The notes below the pieces were generated by a model, which was not told the DNA's origin, did not search any database, and worked only from the letters and a program-made list of their open reading frames with translations. A stretch of DNA of 64,000 nt, from positions 62,001-126,000 of the forward strand of contig VJWM01000187.1 of assembly GCA_010909165.1 (NCBI GenBank), read 5' to 3'. Shown here one piece after another: positions 35,263 to 45,747 of this stretch (its first letter is position 1; each line of letters begins with the position of its first letter). Both the position numbers and the translations under genes were made by a program. Source of the stretch: Anthoceros angustus (Eukaryota; Streptophyta; Anthocerotopsida; Anthocerotales; Anthocerotaceae).

Positions 35263-35575
35263 ATGGCCATGGTTGGGATTGCGGCGAGTGTTGGCCTGCT
35301 CATGATCATGTGTGCTGCTGCCTATGTGCTGCTCGGCCTCTCCCACCCCCACATCGATATCGCACTGACGCGGCAGGCTCCTGGCTGTCCTGCAAGGCCT
35401 CCTTCTACGGCCCTCAGGACGGCATGCATGCGTTCTGGATTGCAGGGTGCCGTGCTCCTGCGGTGCCCAAACTGTGGCATTCGCAATGGACGCGAATTGC
35501 AACCCCTATTGGATCGCCTTTGTGGTGAAGTTCCAAGCAGGTGATGGCGATTTCCACTCTGTTCAACTCAAGGTA
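35263..35575 (+). pseudogene. expansin remnant (beta-expansin-like)
   Basis: 35263-35340 encodes a signal-peptide-like start (MAMVGIAASVGLLMIMCAAA). 35390-35440, in another frame, reads SCKASFYGPQDGM, like the beginning of expansin domain 1. 35441-35572, in a third frame, reads CRVPCSCGAQTVAFAM then DANCNPYWIAFVVKF and AGDGDFHSVQLK, matching the start of the expansin cell-wall-binding domain. Most of the GH45-like domain 1 and the C-terminal half of domain 2 are missing, and repeat DNA begins right after. Expansins loosen cell walls; this copy cannot. Confidence 0.7.
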
Positions 35576-35604
35576 TGTACAAGGAATTCTAGAGATCATT
35601 TCGT

Positions 35605-35763
35605 GAGGTGAGTGAGGGTGAACATCTTGGCACAATTATAAATATATAATCAGAAGGGAGGTGAGTGAGGGTGAAAATCTTGGCACAGTTATAAATATAT
35701 AGTTAGAAGGGAGGTGAGTGAGGGTGAAAATCTTGGCACAATTATAAATATGTAGTTAGAAGG
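35605..35763. repeat. 53-bp tandem repeat, three copies
   Basis: Starts at 35605, 35658 and 35711 (GAGGTGAGTGAGGGTGAA...). A fourth copy lies at 36375 at the join of the 664-bp units. Not related to the 53-bp repeat at 12868. Confidence 0.9.
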
Positions 35764-37043
35764 GAGATGAAGGTCGCCGGTTTTAAGTTTGGAGATTCAT
35801 TTTGAGAAGAGATGGCAAAATGAGTGGCAAAATGAGAAGAAAGAGAAACTGGGTCAGCAAAACGGAATAAAACCCAGTGATACCATCCGGTCCGATGTAG
35901 TACCACTTCTCAATTTCCGGACAGCAGGCAACGATTAGAGGAAACGGAGCAAGAAGAGTAGAGGGGATGTGGTAAACGCCATCAATGTAGGAGAGGAGCT
36001 CAGAGTCAGCTTTGAGAAGGATGAGAGAGTGAGGGTGGAATTCCTTCCAAAATACAGAGCCACCAGGGGACATCTGAAGGAGGGAGGTAAGACGGATGTG
36101 TTCAGATTGGAGGAATTGAGACTTTTTCATGGAGAGGAAGGTTTTATAAGGTTTGACAATGGCTTTATAGAGAGGGGAATGATGAGATCCAGGGGGAAGG
36201 TGAAGCTGGCGCAAGGTAAGATGTAATTGAGAGCACATGCGCTTACAATCGGCATCAAACTAAGGATGGCGGGGGGCCCGATGGTTGCGGGGAGGGTGAC
36301 AAAATTTGAAAGGGAAAGTAGAGCGAGTAGAAGATAGGATGGCAGAGGAGGAAGTAGCGGCCCAAGAAAGGAAGGAGGTGAGTGAGGGTGAAAATCTTGG
36401 CACAATTATAAATATGTAGTTAGAAGGGAGATGAAGGTCGCCGGTTTTAAGTTTGGAGATTCATTTTGAGAAGAGATGGCAAAATGAGTGGCAAAATGAG
36501 AAGAAAGAGAAACTGGGTCAGCAAAACGGAATAAAACCCCAGGATACCATCCGGGTCCGATGTAGTACCACTTCTCAATTTCCGGACAGCACGGGCAACG
36601 ATTAGAGGAAACGGGAGCAAGAAGAGTAGAGGGGATGTGGTAAACGCCATCAATGTAGGAGAGGAGCTCAGAGTCAGCTTTGAGAAGGATGAGAGAGTGA
36701 GGGTGGAATTCCTTCCAAAATACAGAGCCACCAGGGGACATCTGAAGGAGGGAGGTAAGACGGATGTGTTCAGATTGGAGGAATTGAGACTTTTTCATGG
36801 AGAGGAAGGTTTTATAAGGTTTGACAATGGCTTTATAGAGAGGGGAATGATGAGATCCAGGGGGAAGGTGAAGCTGGCGCAAGGTAAGATGTAATTGAGA
36901 GCACATGCGCTTACAATCGGCATCAAACTAAGGATGGCGGGGGGCCCGATGGTTGCGGGGAGGGTGACAAAATTTGAAAGGGAAAGTAGAGCGAGTAGAA
37001 GATAGGATGGCAGAGGAGGAAGTAGCGGCCCAAGAAAGGAAGG
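35761..37043. repeat. 664-bp tandem duplication
   Basis: 35761-36424 is repeated at 36425-37043 with few single-base changes. Both copies hold the same minus-strand frame of about 150 codons (from 36238 and from 36906), differing by small indels, so it is recently duplicated non-genic or transposon-derived DNA. Confidence 0.9.
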
Positions 37044-38514
37044 GGAGGTCAGGGGGATGGAACCAAGGGAGGGATGGAGAGTGCGGGCGAATTGGGGAGC
37101 AAGTTTATGGGAAAAGGTGAATTTGGTGGTACGATCATGTGTAGGAGCAAAAAGAGGAGGCCCTACTAGAAATGCCTGCTTATGTTACACTTTATGTTAA
37201 GATTTGGACCCCTGGATGTAACACTCATGTTGCAATTTTGGGGCTATGTAACACTTTTTGGGCCCCTTGTTACACTTTGGCTTGGAAACCAGACCAACGC
37301 TTTTGTTGCAATCATGTTGCAAGGGTGTTGCAATTATGTTGAGATGAAGTGAGAGGTGCTTTTGTCCTCTCTCAAGATTGCAACAAGATTGCAACATATA
37401 AAGTGTTACAAGAAAAGTCTTGTAACACTTTTCAAGGCTTGGTACCGAAGCTCCTCCCCATCTACTATTCTGTTTTTACTTTTACCCTATGGAATATCAA
37501 GTTTTACATAGTCGTTACTACTAATACGCCCATCAATACCACCACACATAAATGCCCGTATCAATAGGTTCTTCGTACTATACGTGTATCATTTACGGTG
37601 ACATATACGATATCGTATTTTCAATGATATATGTTCATATTATATTTTGTATGTAATAAATATGTATGTCATACGAATTACGTACGTATGCTCGTCTGTA
37701 CATATTTATTATATGGTACTTTGTATTTACCATTTGTACAAATCTCGATGCATCTTTATCCCCAAATTTCTAACATGACAGCCTATTTTTCTCTATCCCG
37801 TGCCTCCTAAAAAGGCACATCTTGAATTTCATCGACTGCCTCCTCTTCTGCCTCCATGTTCTCCTGTGCGTCACCGCCATTACGTGTCCCCCCCACGGCC
37901 ACGAACTGTCGACTTCCCCTAGCTCCTTTTTAACGCACCTGAATGTTCCCCCCCTAGTCCTCCCTCCTTCTCTCTCCCCCTAGACAACTGCCTCTTGTCC
38001 GTTACGCGCCTTTTTGCCCCTGCCTCAACCATGGCTGCTATTGGCTGCTCCACTCCCCTCCCTCCTCGCCACCCGCCTCTTCCACTCCCTTGCGTTGTTT
38101 TCACTGTCCACACTCAACACATGTACATTGCCTTGTGGCGGTGACATTCGCCCTCCTCGTACCCGATCGCCTCCAAACACGTCCCTCCTACCGTGCACCG
38201 GCCTTTTCACTCCCTATTCACCCAAATACCTTGCTCGGTCATCTATTTCCTAGCCGTCGATGACAAGCTCCAGGATAGTTTTGTGCGCTGCTTTTCTATG
38301 GAGATTTTAGAGCCTGAGATGAGTGTCCATCTGCTTATCCTCCAAACTCATGTGCAACTTATCCTTCAAACTCACCAGCATGCATTCGCGACATTTGAGG
38401 ACCATTATCACTATACATTGGCAGAAAAGTTTGGGCACGACTTTAAGTTTTATCAACGGGTAATCTCGAGCCGAAGACCACACACAAGGGAGGCCAGGCA
38501 GCTTGCGGGGTGCG
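37044..38514. other. non-coding, repeat-like AT-rich stretch
   Basis: 37180-37440 is dense in TGTTACA/TGTAACA and GTTGCAA/TTGCAAC words. 37570-37760 is AT-rich with TACGTAT-type palindromes. 37850-38250 is C/T-rich. No credible gene. Confidence 0.5.
37401..37430. repeat. perfect 12-bp stem hairpin
   Basis: AAGTGTTACAAG (37401-37412), a 6-base loop and CTTGTAACACTT (37419-37430). It may be the end structure of a small DNA element. Confidence 0.75.
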
Positions 38515-39000
38515 AAGACAGTTTTTGATGGACTTGGTCAAAAAGATGTGTTGACTTGGACTGACTATGAGGAGGGCAGGGGCCCGTAGGAAGACCTTCC
38601 TTTCAACAGGGGTATGCTACAAGAAGGCATGGCGAAACCTGATTCCTCGACATTCTCTAGGCATATATGTGCAAACGTAGCAGCTCTGCATCTTGGAAGG
38701 CACGTACATGTACAGATACTAGAACAAGGCATGCAAACCAACCTGTTTGTAGCTGACAGTTTGACTAACAAGTAGGGGAAGCTTGGGAGCCTTGTTGACG
38801 CACAACAAGTGTTTGATACGTTATCTGAAAAAAGCCTTGTGACCTGGAATGCTCTCATTGCACGCTATTGTTGTCAAGGGGAGAGTGAGGCAGTCTTCAA
38901 CTTGGTCATTAGAATGAGAGAGGAAAGCATAATGTGCATGCTGTTAGGCGCTTTGTCGAAAGTGGAGCAATGTGGACGTGGGACGCCTTGCTTTCCATGA
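38515..39000 (+). pseudogene. PPR relic F
   Basis: Reads FDGLGQKDVLTW, then ANVAALHLGRHVHVQILEQGMQ, LFVADSLTNK-stop-GKLGSLVDAQQVFDTL and [24 protein letters not shown]. This follows the last modules of the A/B family, with an internal stop at 38774 and frame changes. It then joins to an E1-like scrap (ALSKVEQCGRG). Confidence 0.85.
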
Positions 39001-39454
39001 AGCAGTGATGCTTGAAAAGAAAGATTGCTAGGTCAGGTGTTGAAGAAAGCAGAGAGGTAGCCTGCCTTCTCAATTCGGCACAACGTCATTTGTTTTTTTA
39101 TGTTTGTTGTTCAATGTCCGCTGTGGTTTCCTCCTGACAATTTCAAACTTATTGATGGAAAATATTAAACATCCAAGCTTGAGCAAATCATACTACTATA
39201 TAGGATTTTACATCTATCGAGATTAGTGGATTCTTTGTCACTAGTTGAGTCGTTGGAGCTGACGTCTTCGCCGCCGTGTTGTTCATTCTTATGGCTTTGT
39301 GTTGGTGGCTCTGATCTTAGTATGTTCCTGGTGCAGGTCCAGGGTGGAGAAGAACTCACACGCAGTCCCGTATGCCCAGCTACGTTCCCCCGACTTCCAG
39401 GAACCTGAACCTCTACTTTGCCATAGATAGAAGCCCATCTGGAAGGAGGAAATT
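39001..39454. other. spacer before DUF7869 gene
   Basis: Low-complexity; no gene supported. Confidence 0.4.
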
Positions 39455-40954
39455 TTGTGTAGGTGGGGCCGGATCAGAAGCGCGCACCGCGAGGAGATTG
39501 TTCAATACTATTTGCTGAGATTGTTGCAACAAATTATGCTTCCGCAAGTTAACAAAAGAAGCCTTCCATATAACAGATGTTTTCGAATGGGCGAGCAGGA
39601 GACATTTCGCAATCGCCAGGCAAAGATGATTTCCGCCGTAACAAGGGAGAGGGTTTTCACTCACCTCATGGGTCAGGCTCCTATGCAATGTTGTTTGAAA
39701 GCCGTCAGACGAGTATACTGCATAGGATTCGCAAAGTATGAGGAGTTGAAGCGGAGAGTTCTTCTGAATGCACCATGGGATGCTAACAAGGCCAGCCCTT
39801 GTGTACAATCCTCTCATGCATTGGCTACAATTTCCTGGATGGACTCCACTTTCCTCCACTTGGCGGGGCGACTACCGAATGTGGAGGTATACAATCTACC
39901 AGACACTTTCACGAAGCATGAGGTTTGGATACAATACAAGAGTGGAATGGAGTCAAAAGCTCAACGCTTTGTGTCGTATGCATATTTCTTGCGGCTGCGG
40001 GATCAGAGTTTCAAGCGGGTGAAGATACCCAAGTCAAATAGATTCTCAACTTGTTTCATAAGCGCGGGGCTGAAGTTCAACATACGCAGCACCGATGCTG
40101 GGATTGACCAAGGTAGGCCTCCTCTCTAGCTATTACGGTCTGTCTGTATACATGGCTGAGAAGCATGTGGAGTAATGAAGGGGATTAGCAGTACTAGTGG
40201 ATGGGTGTGCCCCGGCGAGTAGCACGTGGGGTAGCGGGCGTGGCGGCGGCATCAGCGCACGCCCGGCACGCAGCGATATTTACAAGATGCCTGTTCTCCA
40301 TCAGACAAAAAGGCGCCGCATGCCGCTTTGTGGAGTGAGGGCACCGACATGGCGCCATCCTCTCCTTACAACCGCGGGTGCCCTTTGGCATAAGGAGGGC
40401 GCCACCATGCCGTGCCATTCCTAAACACTTCAGCAGGCCGGCATGCCCGCGCCCAAGTTGCGCTTATGTTCATTGCAGCTGGAAGCGCGTGCGCCGCCAG
40501 GCTGGGACTCTAGTTTGGTCGGTAGCCGCACCAAGGACTTCCCGTAGTCACCGCCGACATGCACATCACAGGCATTTGACAGCTTGAAAATCGTAATCAA
40601 GATGTGTCGCACGAGGTAAGCACTTGAATTCATATAAGCACTTCCTCGACCAACAACCAAGCAAACAAATCTAATACGCAGATATATAGGTGTAAACCAA
40701 TATAACAACAGGAGGGAGTAGCTCACACGTCGTGGCACAAACGCACTCTCCCCACGAGAACAACACGCAAATTCCTCACACATCGCTCTCGGAGTCATAG
40801 CTTTGGCCTCCTCACAACACCCTTGAATTGCATATCTAGAGGACAAGCTATGATCTGAGCTTGTCTTCAATGGAAGGGTCTATATATACTAGCCCTTGGC
40901 ATCGGCATATTCCTAAGATATCCTATTGGCATTAGCATATGCCGGAAATATGCT

Positions 40955-41100
40955 AAGAATACACTATAATATGCAAGGAATATGCCAAAGCATATTAGTT
41001 GAGCTTATCCACTTAGCTATTGTATCCTAAGAATACACTATAATATGCAAGGAATATGCCAAAGCATATTACTTGAGCTTATTCACTTAGCTATTGCTAA
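40955..41100. repeat. 74-bp direct repeat, two copies
   Basis: Copies start AAGAATACACTATAATATGC at 40955 and 41029. Inside the DUF7869 intron. Confidence 0.85.
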
Positions 41101-41107
41101 CCATGTG

Positions 41108-41270
41108 TAATTAACACTACTCAATGCTTAATTAACACAAGCACCTTATATTAATTAACACTAATCAATGCTTAATTAACATAAGCACCTTAGATTAATT
41201 AACATTAATCAATGCTTAATTAACATAAGCACATTAGATTAATTAACACTAATTACTTACTTAAAGATAA
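41108..41270. repeat. 44-bp tandem repeat, about 3.5 copies
   Basis: Starts at 41108, 41152, 41196 and 41240 (TAATTAACACTAATCAATGC...). Very AT-rich; inside the same intron. Confidence 0.85.
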
Positions 41271-42742
41271 GTAATTAGATTGATTAATGCTAATCAAACA
41301 CTAAACCCAAGTGCAGAGATTAGTATCCACGGCATGACATATGCCTCTGTGCTAGTCTCCGATCTCATATTCAATGCACGTTAATGGAGTCTTGCCAAAT
41401 AACTGTGTTGTCTTGAAAGTTTTTGAACTTGGGTGCCCACACGTCTGACAATTGTGTTCGATGATCTACAGCTTTGTATCAAGAGGCACTCAACAAGCAT
41501 CGGATACGATTGATGGAGGAACGGAAGAAGTTGACGAAGCATCGCTCGAAGTCCTACAAGGAGCCGCAGAAATATATGTTGTTATCTATCGACGGCATGG
41601 ACCAGAAAAAAACATCTCTCCCGCATATTTGGAGGTGGCCAAAGGACTTGAAGGAGGATAGTCGGATCATAGTGCATGTTGTTGGATGCATGATACATAA
41701 TTACACGTTCAGAGGGCGGGCGTATTTGCATTATGCCAATATCAAAAATGATGCAAATTTAACAATAGCTATTATCCAGAACGTCATACACAGGTATGAA
41801 GGGATACTTCCCAAAGTCTTATACCTGCAACTGGACAACAAATATCGGGAGAACAAGAATCAGCTTCTATTGACATATTTGAACATGCTCGTTGAACTCG
41901 GGACGTTTGAGAAGGTGAAGGTTGGATTCCTCCTTGTGGGGCATACGCACGACCAAGTGGATCAAATGTTTTCTTGTTTCTCTAAGCATTTAAAACATAA
42001 GGAGGCCCGGTCATTGACAACTATGCAAGAAATATTGAAGGCTTCGTTCACGCCGAATCCAGAGGTGAATGTATTGACAGAGGTGGCTGACTTCCGGACA
42101 TACGTGATACGTATGGCCATTACAAATAGTGACCGGCAGCCGGAAATATACAGCTGCGGTCCGGAAGTTGAACAATCTTTCATTTCAGCACCAGTTCAAA
42201 ATCACACGCGAGGACAAAGTTAGACGGGGCAAGGTTACCATTATTCGCAGTAAGCAATACTCCACTTCCCCCTTGTGGGAATCTAAAGATGGGCTTGAGT
42301 TCTTGTCTTTTGTTCCGGACACCGTCATCGGGGCCACTCTCCTTTGATGGCATTGCGGGCAAAGGACAAGACAGCTAGTGATGGGGGTTTGACCGCACAT
42401 GAAGGCATGGATCACTTGAAAAAAGGACTAATGAAGCTACCAACTTATTTCACTGTTGTGGAGGAAGAGTGGTGGACGGATTTCTGGAATGATCAACACG
42501 AAATCACAAATATTGTGGATCATAACATTGGGCTTGTTCTGCAAAACCCTTGGAGATGGTACGATAGGGCAGCCGCTGAAGCCCAAGTCCCCCCTTTGCA
42601 CATACCGGAAGAGGCTGTATTGGATGAGGCTTTCATGAAAGACCTTCTGAGCCCCAACTACGAGACAACATGTTCAGGCGATTTTATCGTAGGTTTTACG
42701 GGATCTGAGTGCCCAAAGTGCTGCTCCAGCAGGAAATTGTAG

Positions 42743-43053
42743 CCGCTACTTTGGCAGGGGGGCCATTTGCGGTTTTGACTTGGTAATGGTGCTCACAACA
42801 GTTAGAGTTGGGTGTGAGTTATCATGGAAATCCTTGACTGAACGCTGTAAAGTGTCATGAGCGCTATGCAGCCGTGGTGCGACAGTCGCAAGTAGGCCTT
42901 CTTGAGTTAAGACATCACGTAAACATCTCCAATATTTTTGTACCCTTCTAGCGAATTAAAGGTCATTTGTCAACTTCAAGACATTCATGGCTAGATTCCA
43001 TAAATGCGAGAGTGCAAAAAGTCACTGGATCCCTACATTTTGCTTCAAACAAG
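42743..43053. other. spacer between DUF7869 gene and protease copy 2
   Basis: No coding, no RNA seen. Confidence 0.4.
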
Positions 43054-43206
43054 GCTGGAATTCAAGCTCAAACGAAGCTGGAATTCAAGCTTAAATGAAG
43101 CTGGAATTCAGGCTCAAACGAAGCTAGAATTCAAGCTCAAACGAAGCTAGAATTCAAGCTCAAATGAAGCTGGAATTGAGGCTCAAACGAAACTGGAATT
43201 CAGGCT
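43054..43206. repeat. 23-bp tandem repeat, about 6.6 copies
   Basis: GCTGGAATTCAAGCTCAAAC-type units, each with an EcoRI-like GAATTC in most copies. About 105 bp upstream of the TATA box of protease copy 2. Confidence 0.9.
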
Positions 43207-43310
43207 TCCTTTCCTCAAGAATCACAATTAAAATATGACTAAATCAAGATAAAAATATGACTCAAAAACCATTTGAGTTTCTCACTAATTCGTCATTCAT
43301 CAAAGAGGTC

Positions 43311-43318
43311 TATATATG
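43311..43318 (+). promoter_or_regulatory. TATA box of protease copy 2
   Basis: TATATATG, 131 bp before the Met at 43449; sequence between is pyrimidine-rich and free of ATG until the region just before the start. Confidence 0.55.
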
Positions 43319-43448
43319 TAGCACAATAGTGGTTTTTATTGTAAACAATCTTTTGTTCTCTTGACCCCCTTTTCACGTTCATCTTTCCTAATCTCATCTT
43401 TGTTTCTCCACCACAAACTTTTTGACTACTACAAGTCATATGATCAAA

Positions 43449-44888
43449 ATGGCGAGCTTTTACGATTTTTTCGTATTTATTATCGTTTTATCATTATGGA
43501 GTCTCTCATTATGCTTCGTCGCCACACCTTATGTTTTGATGAACCCGGCGAATGCAAGTGTTGAGCGTACTCTAATAACTTTAACATTAGATATCAGTGA
43601 ACGCAATCCACTTGTCATACACGGAGTTTTGGTTGATAGTTTATCATCAGGACGAGAACCGTTATTGCAAGATCAATCACGAATGAAGCATCTTGATTCC
43701 AAGAATGTTAATGCACAACTTGAGGATAATTATTTGCTTCCCATTAATGTGTTTTGTGCCACTGTAATGATAGGAACTCATGGTCAAACTCTTTCTTTGT
43801 CGATAGACACTGGAAGTGGTTTGACATGGGCACAACTAGATGGATGTCAAGAGTGTTTTCAAACAGTGGCAGCCAATTTTTCCCCAAAGGATTCACTCTC
43901 TTTCAGTCCACTGTCATGTAAAGATACGCTCTGCTCTTCAAGTTTAGGCGTGGCATGAACTTGTCAGCGTAGTCAAAACGGAAAAAATGAGTTGTGTGGT
44001 TATAAGGTGCAATATGGAGATGGAACAGTAACATCTGGATGGCTTTTAACAGATATATTATCTCTCCCAAGTGTTACTAATGCATCACAATTCACTAAAT
44101 TTCTATTTACATTTGGTGTTGGTAATATACAAAGGGGGATATTTACCCGAGACGAGTCAGGAATACTTGGCCTTAATCAAGGAGATTTATCGATAACTAC
44201 ACAAATGGAACCATTCACTGGTGGTGTATTTGGATGGTGCTTATTACCAGCTTCGGACGCTTACCTTGGAGACACTGGAAAACTAATATTTGGAGATGTT
44301 GCTTTACCTATTGACAAACGTTCATTAAGCAGCATTTCTTTATTAGTCAATAATAAATTTCCAAACAACTATTATTATGTACAAATCGTTAATATATATG
44401 TGGGTTCATATAAACTTTATATTCCCCGTGAGCAATTTGAAATAAAGGTTGATGGCAGTGGAGGTACCGTTATTGATACTGGAACTATATTGACATTCTT
44501 CAATCAAGACATATATAATATTATTGCGAAGGAGGTAATGTTCAGAATGACGCCAAATCGTCCAATACCATCAAGAAAGTTCCCTTTATGTTTTGGTGAA
44601 GTTGCTGGAATGCAACTGGTAGATGTTTCTCTTGAGTTTGATGATCCAAAAAATCCCGTGGAGTGGAGAATTCCACTTAAAAATCTATGGATAAGAGCAA
44701 CGCAAGATAAGGATCCCCTTAAAGATATGATATGTCTTATGATTGGTCCAAATCCTAATGGTGGAGTACATGGAAACATAGTAGGAAACTATGTGCAAAG
44801 AAATACCTACATAGCAGTGGATACTTATAATTCTAAGGTATATTTACAGCTGGTTGCTCCCAAATGTAAACTTAATTGGTTGGGTTGA
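43449..44888 (+). pseudogene. nepenthesin-like aspartic protease, copy 2, one in-frame stop
   Basis: Single-exon A1-family protease of about 480 codons. It has a signal peptide (FFVFIIVLSLWSLSLCF), a propeptide, then the first catalytic loop LSIDTGSGLTWAQ, a Cys-rich nepenthesin insert (DGCQECF, LSCKDTLC), the flap region KVQYGDGTVTSGW and the second loop VIDTGTILT, ending CKLNWLG. The only defect is a TGA at 43957-43959 between LGVA and TCQR; copy 1 has CGA at the same codon. Without read-through the product stops before the flap and second Asp. It would be a secreted or vacuolar acid protease. Alternative starts at 43422 and 43434 lie just upstream. Confidence 0.85.
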
Positions 44889-45011
44889 GTGATGTATAAA
44901 ACCAAAGAACCCTGAAAAATAAGACTTTAATATAAAAAAGAGATGAGAAAAACCCATCCACCCCAAAAACAAAGGGGGAAAAACCCAACAAAGGGCACCA
45001 TGCCAGAGGGA

Positions 45012-45386
45012 CTAGCCCTCACAATCACGCATTTCAAAACTACCAATCGCCCGAAGAACTTTGTGGTCAGGGATGTGAAAAAGCCTACTTACCACCGGTG
45101 TCGAAGAAGCTGCATCTCCCGCGCTCGCTGTCGTTTTGTACACTGCGTTGGCCAACGCCCTCTGCAAAGGGATGGAAACCCTCTGCCGAAAGAAAGCAAC
45201 AATACAAGAAAGGTGGAGGCCAACCCAATTCTTGCAGCTGTGATAAGCCTTGGCACAGGCCTTGATGAAGCTAGAGAAATCCTTGTCCATGGCTCCGTGA
45301 GTCTCGATGGCAAGGGGGACGAAGGCGTGACCATCTTGCATAGGAGAGTCCTTGTGGACCCTAGCCGAGCAGAGTTTAGGGATTAG
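45012..45386 (-). mobile_element. retroelement scrap (C-terminal reverse-transcriptase region)
   Basis: The minus frame reads FVPLAIETHGAMDKDFSSFI, then a Trp-region and FFRQRVSIPLQRALANAVYK. This resembles the conserved tail of LINE-like polyproteins (F-P-A-E-T-H-G ... R-L-S-A-L-Q-R-A-N). No other part of an element is nearby. Confidence 0.5.
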
Positions 45387-45747
45387 TCAAAATTTTGAAT
45401 CAGGCTTTCCAACTTGATGAATGTTGAAAAACCGTAACGTACATTTAGGGTTTGCGTGACTGCTAGTGACTAGCCGTGACAGCCCTTTGTTTATGCTATT
45501 TTTTCGAAAGCTGAGCTTTCGATTCGGTTTAATTCGACATCAAATATCGATCGATATTAATGGCATAGATTCGCGAGATCCATTCGGTTCTGATCGCCTC
45601 TGTTCTAGGAAAGGTGAATAACTGTTAGGCATCCATTTCCATGTCTCCGTTTGAACAGGGATGAAGATGAAGCAAGCATGTTCACTCCCCAGAAAAAAAA
45701 AATTCTCCGGAGTATACAAGTAAGCAGCGGCTACTTCTTCCTTTTTC
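45387..45747. other. spacer between retroelement scrap and KP2
   Basis: 45450-45520 matches the flank after protease copy 1. No gene. Confidence 0.45.

Larger units (their letters stand above)
39455..42742 (+). pseudogene. DUF7869-domain transposon-derived protein, probably broken
   Basis: Exon 39455-40112 (VKIPKSNRFSTCFISAGLKF, a helix/Cys region) is followed by a GT-AG intron 40113-41471 that keeps phase into ALYQEALNKHRIRLMEERKK. Then comes the DUF7869 core: LSIDGMDQKKTSLPH (about 41590), VLYLQLDNKYRENKNQ (about 41820), VGFLLVGHTHDQVDQMFSCF (about 41925). The acidic residues in DGMDQ, QLDN and THDQVDQ suggest an RNase-H-like transposase fold. Near 42165 the frame shifts (LNNLSFQHQFKITRED continues in frame 3), and the C-terminal part is in another frame (42344-42742, EEEWWTDFWNDQ). 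These proteins occur in many copies in plants and animals. Two shifts argue for a dead copy unless small introns are present. Confidence 0.7.

Noticed and set aside
35969-36894. Two identical 85-codon plus-strand frames as a duplicated gene
   Set aside because: They are part of the 664-bp tandem duplication and lack any start context or conserved motif.
37919-38253. Small C-rich frames at 38 kb as genes
   Set aside because: Low-complexity Pro/Leu/Ser translations in several frames with no conserved pattern.
43957-43959. The TGA as a proven U-to-C editing site
   Set aside because: Known editing factors work in plastids and mitochondria, and the gene is nuclear; CpG deamination explains it. 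Kept only as an item to check.
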